Assembly: GCF_000688455.1 (NCBI RefSeq)
Contig: NZ_JIAL01000001.1
Location: 372,001 to 436,000, forward strand
Direction: 5' to 3'
Length of the DNA stretch: 64,000 nucleotides
Source: Pseudacidobacterium ailaaui
Lineage (GTDB): Bacteria; Acidobacteriota; Terriglobia; Terriglobales; Acidobacteriaceae
Shown one piece after another: positions 44,960-53,926 of this stretch. A program made the translations under genes and the position numbers. Position 1 is the stretch's first letter, and the number at the start of each line of letters is the position of its first letter. The notes under the pieces were generated by a model. The model did no database searches. It saw only the letters and a program-made list of their open reading frames with translations, and was not told where the DNA came from.

Positions 44960-46059
44960 TTAGGTTCCCGTGCGGGAACGTGAATGGAATTTCGGATGGC
45001 TTTCACACTTACAGTTATGATGCGGACGGGAACCTGACCCAGGTTGATGGCGGAGCGACGGCCCGGTATCTGTACAACGCACTGAACCAACGAATACGGA
45101 CCGAGGTGGGAGGCACGGTGCGGGAGTTTGTATTTCATTTAAATGGACAGCGGGTGTCGGTCTGGGATGGGACCTCAGGCCAGTTGTTGCAGGCAGAGGC
45201 CTATTGGCAAGGCTCCCCGTTTGAGTTTTCTTCCTCCGGGACGGCCCATTTCCAGCACTTTGATCAGCTGGGCACGGTACGGGTCCAGACCTCCTATAAT
45301 GGGGCCGTGGAAGGAGCGTACCAGTCTCTGGCCTTTGGCGACGGCTACAGCCTCGTCTCGGGAACAGACAGCGATGCCTACCATTACGCCATGCTGGACC
45401 ACGATGCGGAAACCGACACCCATCATGGCTGGTTCCGGCAGTATTCCTCGGCCCAGGGGCGCTGGATGTCCCCTGATCCTTATGACGGCAGCTACGACTT
45501 CTCCAACCCCCAGAGCCTGAACCGCTACAGCTACGTCCTGAACAATCCGCTCGCCTACGCCGATCCGTGGGGGATGAACATCTGCGTGATCATTGGCGGC
45601 GATACTTGGTCAATAACCGCGGGAGGAACCACAACCAGCGGCTCAGATCCCGGCACGTTGATATGTACCTCTGATCCCTCTGGCGGCGGCAACAGTGGTA
45701 TCGGAGCAAGAAAGATTCTCCCAAATAAAGCCCCAAATAACTTGCCGATGCCATCGAAGTTCAAGCTGACGATTCCGGGTACAAACTACTGCGGTCCGGG
45801 AGGCAGCGGCACACCGACAAATCAAACGGATGCAGCTTGTGCGGCGCACGACCGCTGCTATCAGAACGCCGGGGCTACATTCAGAAACAATATTCCCTTT
45901 TGGCCCACAAGCGCCCAGCAACGTGCAGCGATGCAGGCCTGCGATGCGAATCTCTGTACGACTCTGAACAACAACTATTCGCCGACATCGGCTGAAGCAG
46001 GCCAAGCTACGCTTGTTGAAACGTACTTTGGTTGCAGCGGCGGGTACAGCTTGAGGTGA
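44902..46059 (+). CDS. Rhs-repeat protein C-terminus with phospholipase A2-like tip (orphan polymorphic toxin)
   Basis: 385 residues as open frame; the first about 33 belong to IS sequence, so the real N-terminus is lost. From about 34 there are YD/Rhs repeats (YSYDADGNLTQVDG; RYLYNALNQRI), then the Rhs core end (GRWMSPDPYDGSYDF, LNRYSYVLNNPLAYADPWG, 187-224). The variable tip has YCGPGGSG (297-304) and AACAAHDRCY (311-320), where H316-D317 match the His-Asp active-site pair of secreted phospholipases A2, with several cysteines. A membrane-protein gene follows by 23 bases. Delivery and expression are unlikely without the N-terminal part. Confidence 0.8.
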   Translation: MRRSRAFIGSPPEWELWSNLRFPCGNVNGISDGFHTYSYDADGNLTQVDGGATARYLYNALNQRIRTEVGGTVREFVFHLNGQRVSVWDGTSGQLLQAEAYWQGSPFEFSSSGTAHFQHFDQLGTVRVQTSYNGAVEGAYQSLAFGDGYSLVSGTDSDAYHYAMLDHDAETDTHHGWFRQYSSAQGRWMSPDPYDGSYDFSNPQSLNRYSYVLNNPLAYADPWGMNICVIIGGDTWSITAGGTTTSGSDPGTLICTSDPSGGGNSGIGARKILPNKAPNNLPMPSKFKLTIPGTNYCGPGGSGTPTNQTDAACAAHDRCYQNAGATFRNNIPFWPTSAQQRAAMQACDANLCTTLNNNYSPTSAEAGQATLVETYFGCSGGYSLR

Positions 46060-46082
46060 CGGAGCAAGAGTGGAGGAACCAT

Positions 46083-46469
46083 ATGAAATACCTCAAGATT
46101 GCTGGGATAGTGTGGGGTCTTGCGTACTTCTTGTTCGGTGCTTGGTCGAGCTTTACGCTCAATAGCATCGACTTCTGGAGTTCGGTGACCCTGCTTTTTT
46201 GCCTTTTTTTGCTGCCGTTTCCAATCGCGATCATGGGCGTGTGGCTCCCTCGCGCCGCTGGCATAGCGCTGCTCGGATGCATCTTGGTTAACGTTGGCTC
46301 TGTGGCGTCTGTGGTGATCGCACAGCATGCCCTTTCCTTCGCTGGCATCTCCGGGTATGGCCTTTTCGTAGCGGTATGGGACATTCCACACCTCTTGTTC
46401 GGATCGGGGTACATCTTCCTGGCGCGAGTAGAAAAGAGCAACGCCGCTAAAGCGGCGGCAGGGGCATGA
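46083..46469 (+). CDS. Small four-helix membrane protein, candidate immunity partner of the Rhs tip
   Basis: 128 residues from ATG 46083 with GGAGG upstream. Four hydrophobic segments (IAGIVWGLAYFLFGAW; VTLLFCLFLLPFPIAIMGVW; AGIALLGCILVNVGSVASVV; GLFVAVWDIPHLLFGSGYIF). No named family is recognised. Its place directly after a toxin-tip gene is where immunity genes normally lie, and a membrane immunity protein would suit a phospholipase toxin. This role is inference. Confidence 0.6.
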   Translation: MKYLKIAGIVWGLAYFLFGAWSSFTLNSIDFWSSVTLLFCLFLLPFPIAIMGVWLPRAAGIALLGCILVNVGSVASVVIAQHALSFAGISGYGLFVAVWDIPHLLFGSGYIFLARVEKSNAAKAAAGA

Positions 46470-46756
46470 CAGGCCATGTATGAAAGCGCTGTTTGTCAAG
46501 GTGAATTTTTGTTGTTCTTTTAGCCGCAGGTCATCGTGGCCGTGGCGGGCACGGCGAATGGGGCGAGTCGAATTCTGCGATTCCTCCTTGGATAGAGGTT
46601 CTCGTCCTTGAATCGCTCGTGCATGCTGTTTCGTCATGAGCCATGTATTCGCCGTTGTATCCGGCATGAGCATGTGCTGCCCGGCTGCCGCATTCACCCC
46701 GAGACCGATGTTCCGGTCAGACGTGTCTCGCGTTTAGCCGAACCCTGGACGAAGTT
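46470..46756. other. Stretch between the membrane-protein gene and IS110 copy B
   Basis: About 290 bases; probably includes the right noncoding end of IS110 copy B. No gene is supported. Confidence 0.45.
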
Positions 46757-47669
46757 TCACACTTGTTTTGTCGCCGGCGGCTTGTAGGGTTGCTGCTTGC
46801 GGAGCACCCAGAAGGAGGCTTCGGCGAGATGCCGGGCGACGGCGACAATGGCGCGTCCGTGTCCTTTAGCCGGTTGCAGCCGCTGGTAGAGCCTGCCGAT
46901 GTGCGAGTCGCGATAGGCCTTGAGCCGCACGGCGCAGGTGGCGGCTTCTACAAATCCCCATTTGAGATAGTGGTTGACGTTGCGGCAGGTTCCGCCGTGG
47001 CGGATGCGTCCACCGGAGGCGATGATGCGCGGCACGAGTCCTGCATAGCTGGCCAGGTTTTCTGCGTGCGGGAAGCGGGAAACGTCGCCGATTTCCAGCC
47101 AGACCAGCGGCGCGAGAATTTCACCCAGGCCGGGGATGTGATGGCAGTTGGTCGACTACGCGGTCTATGTAGACTCTTCCCCGGACGCCGAAGAGATCGC
47201 TTATGCCGATGGCGTGCAGGCCGTAGCGGTCAATGGCTGCGTGGATGCGGTGCTTGAGCGAGGAGCGAAGGTCGCGCAAGGCCATGCGGGTGCGCAGCAG
47301 TTCGCGCTGATCGCGCAGATCGCCGGGAGGGATCCAACTCTCGGGGAGGGTTCCGTTATGCAGCAGGATGGCGAGTCCCTTGGCGTCGAGGGCATCGGTC
47401 TTGTTGGTTTTGCCCATTCGCTTTTTGGCCTCCGTGGGGTTGGCCAGATGGGGACGGTGACCGGCGCTCTCCATCTCATCGACCATCCAGTACCAATGGC
47501 CGGTGGCTTCGACCGCAATTTCCGAACCGGGCGGCAGGGTGCGGAGGAATCGGATGTATTCCTCGCGGTCATGGCCGACACGAACGGGCGAGGATGTTTT
47601 GCCTGTATTATCGATGGCAACAAAGACTGAGAACTGCTTGTGGGCGTCGCAGCCGATTATGGATCGCAT
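46757..47669 (-). pseudogene. IS110-type transposase, internal deletion and frameshift (copy B)
   Basis: N-terminal part from ATG 47669: SIIGCDAHKQFSVFVAIDNT (first D), EIAVEATGHWYWMVDEM (E) and KTNKTDALDAKGLAILL (D). Near 47135 the frame shifts and a middle segment is missing; the C-terminal part reads HIPGLGEILAPLVWLEIGDV, SRFPHAENLASYAGLVPRII and GHGRAIVAVARHLAEASFWV. The element is dead as it stands. Confidence 0.88.
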
Positions 47670-47735
47670 GGCTCTCCTATGAGGCGCAGTCGCGCTTTCA
47701 TAGGTTCACCCCCGAATGGGAGCTGTAGAGCAACC
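47646..47735. repeat. Direct repeat 2: IS110 left-end sequence
   Basis: Counterpart of 44869-44959. Here it continues into the rest of the copy-B transposase. The two repeats bracket the copy-B element and the Rhs module, offering a substrate for homologous recombination. Confidence 0.85.
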
Positions 47736-48192
47736 GAAAGTTCCTCTGTGGGAACCACTCTGGAATGAGTGGCGTACAGCCGATGACCGCGAAAACACAG
47801 GCGTTTACGTGTTTACGCGGGTGAACGTGTTGGAAACAGGCGGCTAAAGGGGAAAAGGGGTGTTCAAGGTTCCCGTTGCGGTAACGCGGGGTTGCTGCGG
47901 CGTAAACCTGTTGATAGCAAAGGTTCGGTGCTGGAACCAGCCTCCGGTCGCGTTCCCGCACGAGTAGCCTCCGCTGCGGTGGCCGTCAAGGGCCTTCGCT
48001 CGCTGCGCGACGGGCTGGAGACCGCCCGCCCTTGACCGCCGCCCTCGCTGCGGCTGTTTTGCAGCTATGAAAAGAATGTCTTCTTTTCATGTTCCACATG
48101 ACCGGGGCCACGGGACCGACGACGGCAGCGGCGGCGATCCGCGCGACCAGCAGCGGCGGGCCGGTGTAGCATCCGTGCAGGAGCCCGGGGGC
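47736..48192. other. GC-rich stretch with inverted repeats, no gene
   Basis: About 450 bases. Contains GGCCGTCAAGGGC paired with GCCCTTGACCGCC (47980-48045), which would form a long imperfect hairpin, and other short repeats such as GCGTTTACGTGTTTACGCG near 47810. No protein is supported. Confidence 0.5.
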
Positions 48193-48438
48193 ATGGACTA
48201 CGACCGCGACAAAGTGGACGAGATGACGCTGGCGCTGCTGCGGCTGACGACGTTCGATGAGGACCAATACGGCACACGGGCGTGGAAGGGGCACGACTGG
48301 GATGCTCTGGACCGGTTGCACGCCAAGGGATACATCTCCGATCCCAAGAGCAAGGCGAAGTGGTCCAGTGCGCGGAGAATGCGTAACGCGGCCTGCCGGT
48401 CGATGGCACGGAGCTGGGCCTTGGCCTGGTCGCGCTAG
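48193..48438 (+). CDS. DUF6429-like small protein, C-terminus frame-disturbed
   Basis: 81 residues from ATG 48193: MDYDRDKVDEMTLALLRLTT, then EDQYGTRAWKGHDWDALDRL and HAKGYISDPKSKAK, which match the conserved body of DUF6429 proteins often found near transposons. After KSKAK the expected tail is replaced, consistent with a one-base shift. Function unknown. Confidence 0.65.
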   Translation: MDYDRDKVDEMTLALLRLTTFDEDQYGTRAWKGHDWDALDRLHAKGYISDPKSKAKWSSARRMRNAACRSMARSWALAWSR

Positions 48439-48473
48439 GCGATGTTCCTTCGGCCCATGTTCACTGTCCGGGC

Positions 48474-48620
48474 CTACTGTCCATGGTGGTGTGGTTCGGG
48501 GTCGAGCGGGGTCTGTGCCATGCGCTCGAAATCTTCGGGCTTGAGCCCGAACTCGGCCAGGACTTCCTCGTTGCAAACGGTCTCTCCGCGCGGGGCAGTC
48601 CGCGTTCTGTCCGTGACCTC
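48474..48620 (-). pseudogene. C-terminal fragment of an unidentified small protein
   Basis: About 48 residues in one frame without a start, ending EEVLAEFGLKPEDFERMAQT and PLDPEPHHHGQ. Protein-like composition and a clean stop at 48474 suggest a real relic. It abuts the end of the GH16 gene. Family not recognised. Confidence 0.4.
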
Positions 48621-49470
48621 ATGGCTGCATCTTCTCTGGTCCACTGGCATAAACGCGCACGTAGTCCACCAGCATCTCCTGCGGAAACCGGCTTGTGGTG
48701 TCCGGCGGTCCGGGCCAGTCCCCTCCCACGGCCAGATTCAGTAAAAAGAAGAACCTTCCCTGATCAAAGGGCCAGACCGCTCCTTTGGGCAGGTCCTGGG
48801 GTGTGAATGTTGCATAAACATTTTCCGGACTGTCCACGTAGTACTGGATCTTGCCGGGTGACCAGATCAATCCGAAAATGTGAAAATCGTCCCCAAAAGC
48901 CCCCTTCGGCAGTGTGTATGGCAGGCCGATCTTCTCTCCGGTAAAACCTGTTCCGTGAATGGAGCCATGGATCGTACCAGGCTCCTTGCCGATGTTCTCC
49001 ATGATGTCCAGTTCGCCGCAGGCTGGCCACTGTACCTGGTCCACGTTGTCCCCAAGCATCCAGAAAGCGGGCCAGAAACCCTGCCCTTTCGGAATTTTGA
49101 TGCGGGCCTCGATGCGTCCATATTGGAAGCTCTTCAGACCCTGTGATTTGAGCCGGGCCGAGGTGTAATGCCCATGTCCATCTCTGCGCGCAACGATATG
49201 AAGTATTCCATCTTTCACAAAGACGTTCGGCTGCGATGGGTCGCAGGGGTGCTTGTCTGATCCGTAAGCGCAGTAGTCCTCCAGTTCATGATTTCCCCAG
49301 CCATTGGCTCCCGTCTCATAGGTCCAGTTGCGCGGGTCCGGAGCCGCGCTCTCGGTCTTTCCTTGAAATTCATCGCTCCAGACCAGTTGCTGGCCCCACC
49401 CGGAAAGTGCCATCAGAAACAGCACCAGTACCGGAACTGCTTTGCCCCATGGCCGCATTGTTCGCATCAT
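48619..49470 (-). CDS. Secreted glycoside hydrolase family 16 (beta-glucanase-like)
   Basis: 283 residues from tandem ATGs at 49470, with a signal peptide (about 1-27, ending GWGQ). The GH16 active site CGELDIMENIG puts the nucleophile at E153, helper D155 and acid/base E158. Other fold markers: WSDEF near the start, GFWPAFWMLG and GRFFFLLNLAVGG. It probably hydrolyses beta-1,3 or mixed-linkage glucans outside the cell. A much longer frame continues upstream to 50748 but is only the reverse of plus-strand genes. Confidence 0.93.
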   Translation of the reverse strand: MMRTMRPWGKAVPVLVLFLMALSGWGQQLVWSDEFQGKTESAAPDPRNWTYETGANGWGNHELEDYCAYGSDKHPCDPSQPNVFVKDGILHIVARRDGHGHYTSARLKSQGLKSFQYGRIEARIKIPKGQGFWPAFWMLGDNVDQVQWPACGELDIMENIGKEPGTIHGSIHGTGFTGEKIGLPYTLPKGAFGDDFHIFGLIWSPGKIQYYVDSPENVYATFTPQDLPKGAVWPFDQGRFFFLLNLAVGGDWPGPPDTTSRFPQEMLVDYVRVYASGPEKMQP

Positions 49471-49509
49471 TTCCTGAATCCTTGTCCCCGGACAAAGTAT
49501 CATAAATTT

Positions 49510-49920
49510 ATGCTGGTACATTTTTCTCCTCGGGATTCCGTCTCTGAAGAGCAGATAGCGGCCCTGGTCGACACCTTTTACACCCGGGTCCGTCAGGATG
49601 CTTTGCTCGGCCCCGTCTTTGCTCATGTGATTGGCGACGAATGGGCACCGCACCTTGAGAAAATGCGCGCCTTCTGGTCTTCCCTGGTTCTGGCCAGCGG
49701 ACGTTATAAAGGCAATCCCATGATGGCCCATCTGATGATCGCTCCTCGTATTGGCGCCCAGCATTTCGAGCGATGGCTCAGCCTCTGGCGTCAGACAGCG
49801 GCCGAAATCTTTCCGCAGCAGATCGCTTCCATCTTCGTGCGTAAGGCGGAGAGCATGGCAGAACGCCTTCTTGAGACCATCGACCGTTATCACGCCTCGC
49901 TGGCCCTCAGCCAAAACTGA
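49510..49920 (+). CDS. Truncated hemoglobin, group III-like
   Basis: 136 residues. The 2-on-2 globin pattern is seen in ALVDTFYTRVRQDALLGPVF and MRAFWSSLVLASGRYKG, and the proximal His candidate is H74 in MMAHLMIAPRIGAQHFERW. These proteins bind O2/NO; group III members are linked to respiration or redox chemistry. It starts 39 bases from the GH16 start on the opposite strand; the ribosome site is weak. Confidence 0.85.
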   Translation: MLVHFSPRDSVSEEQIAALVDTFYTRVRQDALLGPVFAHVIGDEWAPHLEKMRAFWSSLVLASGRYKGNPMMAHLMIAPRIGAQHFERWLSLWRQTAAEIFPQQIASIFVRKAESMAERLLETIDRYHASLALSQN

Positions 49921-50064
49921 TCCTTTCAGCCCCTGCGCAGACCTGACCGGGATTGGCCCATGCCTGAACGGCATTCTCGAAAGATCGGCGAATTCTGCAC
50001 CGGGGTTTTGCCCTGGAGCCACTTGCTGTAAATAATTGAGTTCGGGACAATTGAAGTCCTCTTC

Positions 50065-51066
50065 ATGAAAGTATTCGTCACAGGTTCCACCGGATTCGTA
50101 GGCAGCCACGTTGCCAAGGCCCTGGCCCAGGAGGGAGCGCACCTTCACCTGCTGGTCCGCAAGAACAGCAACATGGCAAACCTCTCCGGAATGCACGCTC
50201 CACCCTCTCTGGCCACCTTCACCGGCGACCTGCTCGATCCGGAGTCCCTGCGTCCTGGCATTCGCGGCTGCGATTATGTCTTCCACGTAGCTGCCGACTA
50301 CCGTCTCTGGGTGCGCGATCCACGGCAGATGTACGCCGCCAATGTAGATGGCACCCGCGAGCTGCTGCGTATCTGCCGGGAAGAAGGCGTCAAGCGTGTG
50401 ATCTACACATCGAGCGTGGCCACCATGGGCTTTCAAAGTGATGGCACCATCGTGGACGAAAATACGCCTGTTTCCCTCGATGACATGGTTGGCCATTACA
50501 AGCGCTCTAAGTTTCTCGCTGAGCAGGAGGCCCTCCGGGCCGCCTACGATGGGCAGCAGGTCATCATACTGAACCCAACCACACCCATCGGTCCCGGAGA
50601 CATCAAGCCTACGCCGACAGGGCGCATCATCGTGGACTTTCTGAATCGTAAATTTCCTGCATACGTAGATACCGGCCTCAACCTGGTCGACGTCAGTGAA
50701 GTTGCCCAGGCACACCTTCTCGCCATCACCCGTGGCACTCCGGGCCAACGCTATATTTTGGGTGGAGAAAACCTTACTCTGAAACAGATCCTGGACAAAA
50801 TGTCAGCAATCACTGGCATCCCTTCACCAACAACGAAAGTCCCACACTGGGTCGCGCTGGCATTTGCATTTTTTGATGAAACCATTACCGGACGCATCTT
50901 CGGCAAAGAGCCCCGCGCAACTGTGGAGGCCGTCCGCATGGGGCGAAAGAAGATGTTTGCCTCCTCAGCCCGCGCAGTACGCGAGCTTGGATTCAGACAG
51001 GTGCCCGTCTACTCTGCTCTCCGCGCCGCCATTGACTGGTTCCGGGCCCAGGGATACGCACCATGA
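50065..51066 (+). CDS. hpnA: Hopanoid-associated sugar epimerase HpnA (NAD-dependent epimerase/dehydratase)
   Basis: 333 residues of the extended SDR family: GSTGFVGSHVAKAL (NAD-binding GxxGxxG), VKRVIYTSSVATMG and YKRSKFLAEQEAL (YxxxK catalytic pair). It heads a run of hopanoid genes, which gives the name. Its stop overlaps the next start as ATGA. Confidence 0.88.
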   Translation: MKVFVTGSTGFVGSHVAKALAQEGAHLHLLVRKNSNMANLSGMHAPPSLATFTGDLLDPESLRPGIRGCDYVFHVAADYRLWVRDPRQMYAANVDGTRELLRICREEGVKRVIYTSSVATMGFQSDGTIVDENTPVSLDDMVGHYKRSKFLAEQEALRAAYDGQQVIILNPTTPIGPGDIKPTPTGRIIVDFLNRKFPAYVDTGLNLVDVSEVAQAHLLAITRGTPGQRYILGGENLTLKQILDKMSAITGIPSPTTKVPHWVALAFAFFDETITGRIFGKEPRATVEAVRMGRKKMFASSARAVRELGFRQVPVYSALRAAIDWFRAQGYAP

Positions 51067-51731
51067 AACGCATTGGCATCATTGCCGCGCTTGCCGGAGA
51101 ACTGCAGCCTCTCGTCCACGGCTGGCAAAAGAGCGGCGGGCTCTGGACCACCCGCATCGGTGAGATCGAGTACATCGCCCTTGCCGGAGGCATGGGCCCA
51201 ATCTGTGCTGCGCGGTCTTGCGAGCAGGTCCAGCGCGAGGGCGCTCTGGATGCGCTTGTCTCCGTAGGATGGGCCGGTGCGCTTACCTGCGGGTTAAAGC
51301 CTCCTCAGGCACACGTCATCGCTGAGGTAATCGATGCCCGCACGAACGACCGCTTCCCGACCCACTCCTCGCATGGCCAGCGTCTTCTCAGCACAGACCG
51401 CGTCGTCCGTTCCCATGAGAAGCGCAGCTTCGCAGAGCGCTTCCAGGCCCCGCTGGTAGACATGGAGGCCGCCGCCGTGGCCCGTGTTGCCCAACAAATG
51501 AAGGTCCCCTTCTACTGTTTCAAGGCCATCTCCGACGGTTATACTGACCGGCTGCCGGACTTCAATCCCTTTCTTACAGACAATGGCAAGATGCGCATGG
51601 GCGCTTTTCTTGCCTATTCCATGCTTCATCCACAATACTGGGCCCCCTTGCTGCGGTTGGGGAAAAACAGTAAGGCCGCTGCCCAAAACCTTGCGGCGTT
51701 GGTAACAGAAACTCTGCTGCCATCGCGATAA
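51063..51731 (+). CDS. hpnG: Nucleoside phosphorylase-type protein, probable HpnG (adenosylhopane pathway)
   Basis: 222 residues: IGIIAALAGELQPLV, VSVGWAGALTCGLKP and the C-terminal VDMEAAAVARVAQQMKVPF, as in MTA/SAH nucleosidase and HpnG proteins. HpnG converts adenosylhopane towards ribosylhopane. It is coupled to hpnA and precedes squalene-synthase genes. Confidence 0.85.
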   Translation: MKRIGIIAALAGELQPLVHGWQKSGGLWTTRIGEIEYIALAGGMGPICAARSCEQVQREGALDALVSVGWAGALTCGLKPPQAHVIAEVIDARTNDRFPTHSSHGQRLLSTDRVVRSHEKRSFAERFQAPLVDMEAAAVARVAQQMKVPFYCFKAISDGYTDRLPDFNPFLTDNGKMRMGAFLAYSMLHPQYWAPLLRLGKNSKAAAQNLAALVTETLLPSR

Positions 51732-51743
51732 TCTGATAAAAGC

Positions 51744-52868
51744 ATGACGGTGACAGCAACCAGCAAAGGACATGCAATGGCAGCAGAGACCCTACCGGCA
51801 ACCATGAGGGCTGCCGTTTATCGCGGCGTAAATGATGTCCGCGTCGAAACTATCCCCACTCCTCAAATTGGCCCTGGTGAGGTTTTAGTCCGCGTCCACT
51901 CCTGTGGCATCTGCGGGACGGACCTGAAAAAAATCCATACCGGGTCCCACTCCGCCCCGCGTATCTTTGGACACGAGACCTCCGGCACCATCGTCAGGAC
52001 CGGGCCTGGGGTGGAAGGTTTTACCATCGGCGACCGCGTCATGGTCTTCCATCACATCCCCTGCCGCCAATGCTACTACTGCCGGAAGAAGACCTTTGCC
52101 CAGTGCCCGGTCTACAAAAAAGTTGGCTGTACCGCGGGCTTTGAACCCTCCGGCGGGGGCTTCGCGGAATATGTCCGCGTCATGGACTGGATTGTTCGCT
52201 CAGGCGGCCTCGTCAAAATCCCCGATGAGGTGCCCTTTGAGCAGGCGGCCTTTGTTGAGCCGGTAAACACCTGCCTGAAGGCCATTCATAACCTGGACCT
52301 CGCTCCAGATGAGACCGTCCTGGTCATCGGCCAGGGCCCCATTGGCATTCTGCTGGCTGCCCTCGCCGCCCGCACGGGGGCAAAGGTCCTGACCTCAGAC
52401 CTTTATCCGGAGCGCCATGCCGTCGCCGCCACTTACGGACTCAACCATCCGTTGGATGCAGCCAGAGAAAACATCGTTGAAGCCGCCAGACGCGAATCCG
52501 AGGGCCGTGGCGCTGATGCAGTCATTCTCGCCGTCGGCGGCAATGCTCTCATCCGTACCGCCATGGACGCCGCCCGTCCCGGAGGACGCATTCTGCTCTT
52601 TGCCCAGACCCAGCATGGAGAGGCCGTCATCGATCCTGCCGCCGTCTGCATGGACGAGAAGACCCTCTTAGGCTCCTACAGTGCTTCGGTTGAAATTCAG
52701 GAGGAAGGGGCGCGTCTGGTCTTCGAGGGCTACCGAAACGGCTTCGACCTTACAAAGCTGATTTCCCATCGTTTTCCTTTGGAAAAGGCCGTCGAAGCGA
52801 TTGAGGTTGCCTCCAATCCCACTGCCAAATCTATGAAGATCTTCATTCAACCTGGCCTGGAAGTCTGA
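51744..52868 (+). CDS. Zinc-dependent alcohol dehydrogenase-like protein in the hopanoid operon (1)
   Basis: 374 residues (start could also be ATG 51777 or 51804). Catalytic zinc region GICGTDLKKIHTG and FGHETSGT; four structural-zinc cysteines C-x2-C-x2-C-x7-C in CRQCYYCRKKTFAQC; NAD site VIGQGPIGILLAALAA. Substrate unknown. Its position suggests a step in hopanoid side-chain or isoprenoid metabolism, which is inference. Confidence 0.88.
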   Translation: MTVTATSKGHAMAAETLPATMRAAVYRGVNDVRVETIPTPQIGPGEVLVRVHSCGICGTDLKKIHTGSHSAPRIFGHETSGTIVRTGPGVEGFTIGDRVMVFHHIPCRQCYYCRKKTFAQCPVYKKVGCTAGFEPSGGGFAEYVRVMDWIVRSGGLVKIPDEVPFEQAAFVEPVNTCLKAIHNLDLAPDETVLVIGQGPIGILLAALAARTGAKVLTSDLYPERHAVAATYGLNHPLDAARENIVEAARRESEGRGADAVILAVGGNALIRTAMDAARPGGRILLFAQTQHGEAVIDPAAVCMDEKTLLGSYSASVEIQEEGARLVFEGYRNGFDLTKLISHRFPLEKAVEAIEVASNPTAKSMKIFIQPGLEV

Positions 52869-52882
52869 GAAAATAGAAGGTG

Positions 52883-53926
52883 ATGCCGAACACGATGACA
52901 GCCGCCGTGCTCTACGGCAAAGAAGATCTGCGCATTGAGCGGCTGCCCATTCCCTCCGCCGGCCCCGGCGAAATCGTCGTCCGCATTGCGGCCGCCCTCA
53001 CCTGCGGGACTGACCTGAAGGTCTACCGCCGTGGCTACCATGCCAAAATGCTTCGGCCGCCCATTCCCTTCGGCCATGAGCTTGCCGGCACTGTGGCAGA
53101 AGTGGGCCCGGGGGTGACAAAGTTTCGAGCAGGCGATCGCGTGGTCGCGCTCAATTCGGCCCCCTGTGACCAATGCTACTATTGCAGCCGTGGCCAGCAG
53201 AACCTCTGTGATGACCTGCTGTTCAACAATGGGGCCTATGCCGAGTACCTCCGGGTTCCGGCCCGCATTGTGGCAAAAAACACTCTGCATGTTCCCGAAA
53301 ACGTCCCCCTGGAACACGCCGCACTGACGGAGCCTCTGGCCTGCGTGGTCCGCGGCCTGGAGGAAACAAATCCTCGGCCTGGCGATTCGATCGCCGTGAT
53401 TGGCGCCGGACCGATTGGTCTTATGTTCATGCATGCGGCCCAGCTCTCCGGGCTACGTGTCATCGCCATCGTCAAGCGCGATGAGCAGATCGCAGCCGCA
53501 AAGACCTTCGGGGCCGAAGAGATCGTGCAGATTACCGCCGTAGATGACGTGGTCGCCGCTGTCCGCGCCCTTACTCCAGACCATCGTGGCGTGGACATCG
53601 CCGTTGAGGCTGTCGCCACCCCTGCCGCGTGGCAGCAGGCTGTTGCCATCGTCCGCAAAGGTGGCACTGTAAATTTTTTTGGCGGATGCGCAGCTGGCAC
53701 CACAGTGGAACTGGATACCAATCGTCTGCATTACAACGACATCACGCTCAAGGCGACCTTCCATCACACCCCGGAGACCGCGCGACGGGCCTTCGACCTG
53801 ATTAGCAGCGGACGTTTCAAATGCCGAGAATACATTACCGGACGCGCACCCCTCTCCGAGATCGGAGACGTCTTTCACAGGCTGATGGACCGCTCTAGCG
53901 ACATTAAAACCGCAATCATTCCATGA
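52883..53926 (+). CDS. Zinc-dependent dehydrogenase-like protein in the hopanoid operon (2)
   Basis: 347 residues from ATG 52883 (AGAAGG upstream). TCGTDLKVYRRG and FGHELAGT for catalytic zinc, CDQCYYCSRGQQNLC for structural zinc, VIGAGPIGLMFMHAAQ for the cofactor. It is related to the preceding gene, so the two probably arose by duplication and act in sequence. Its stop overlaps hpnC as ATGA. Confidence 0.88.
   Translation: MPNTMTAAVLYGKEDLRIERLPIPSAGPGEIVVRIAAALTCGTDLKVYRRGYHAKMLRPPIPFGHELAGTVAEVGPGVTKFRAGDRVVALNSAPCDQCYYCSRGQQNLCDDLLFNNGAYAEYLRVPARIVAKNTLHVPENVPLEHAALTEPLACVVRGLEETNPRPGDSIAVIGAGPIGLMFMHAAQLSGLRVIAIVKRDEQIAAAKTFGAEEIVQITAVDDVVAAVRALTPDHRGVDIAVEAVATPAAWQQAVAIVRKGGTVNFFGGCAAGTTVELDTNRLHYNDITLKATFHHTPETARRAFDLISSGRFKCREYITGRAPLSEIGDVFHRLMDRSSDIKTAIIP

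Noticed and set aside
47980..48060. GC-rich inverted repeats suggesting a CRISPR-like or phage structure
   Set aside because: No regular spacer pattern; looks like simple intergenic hairpins near IS sequence.
49471..50748. Long minus-strand open frame extending the GH16 gene to 709 residues
   Set aside because: It is the reverse of the truncated hemoglobin and hpnA genes. The signal peptide and ribosome site at 49470 mark the true start.
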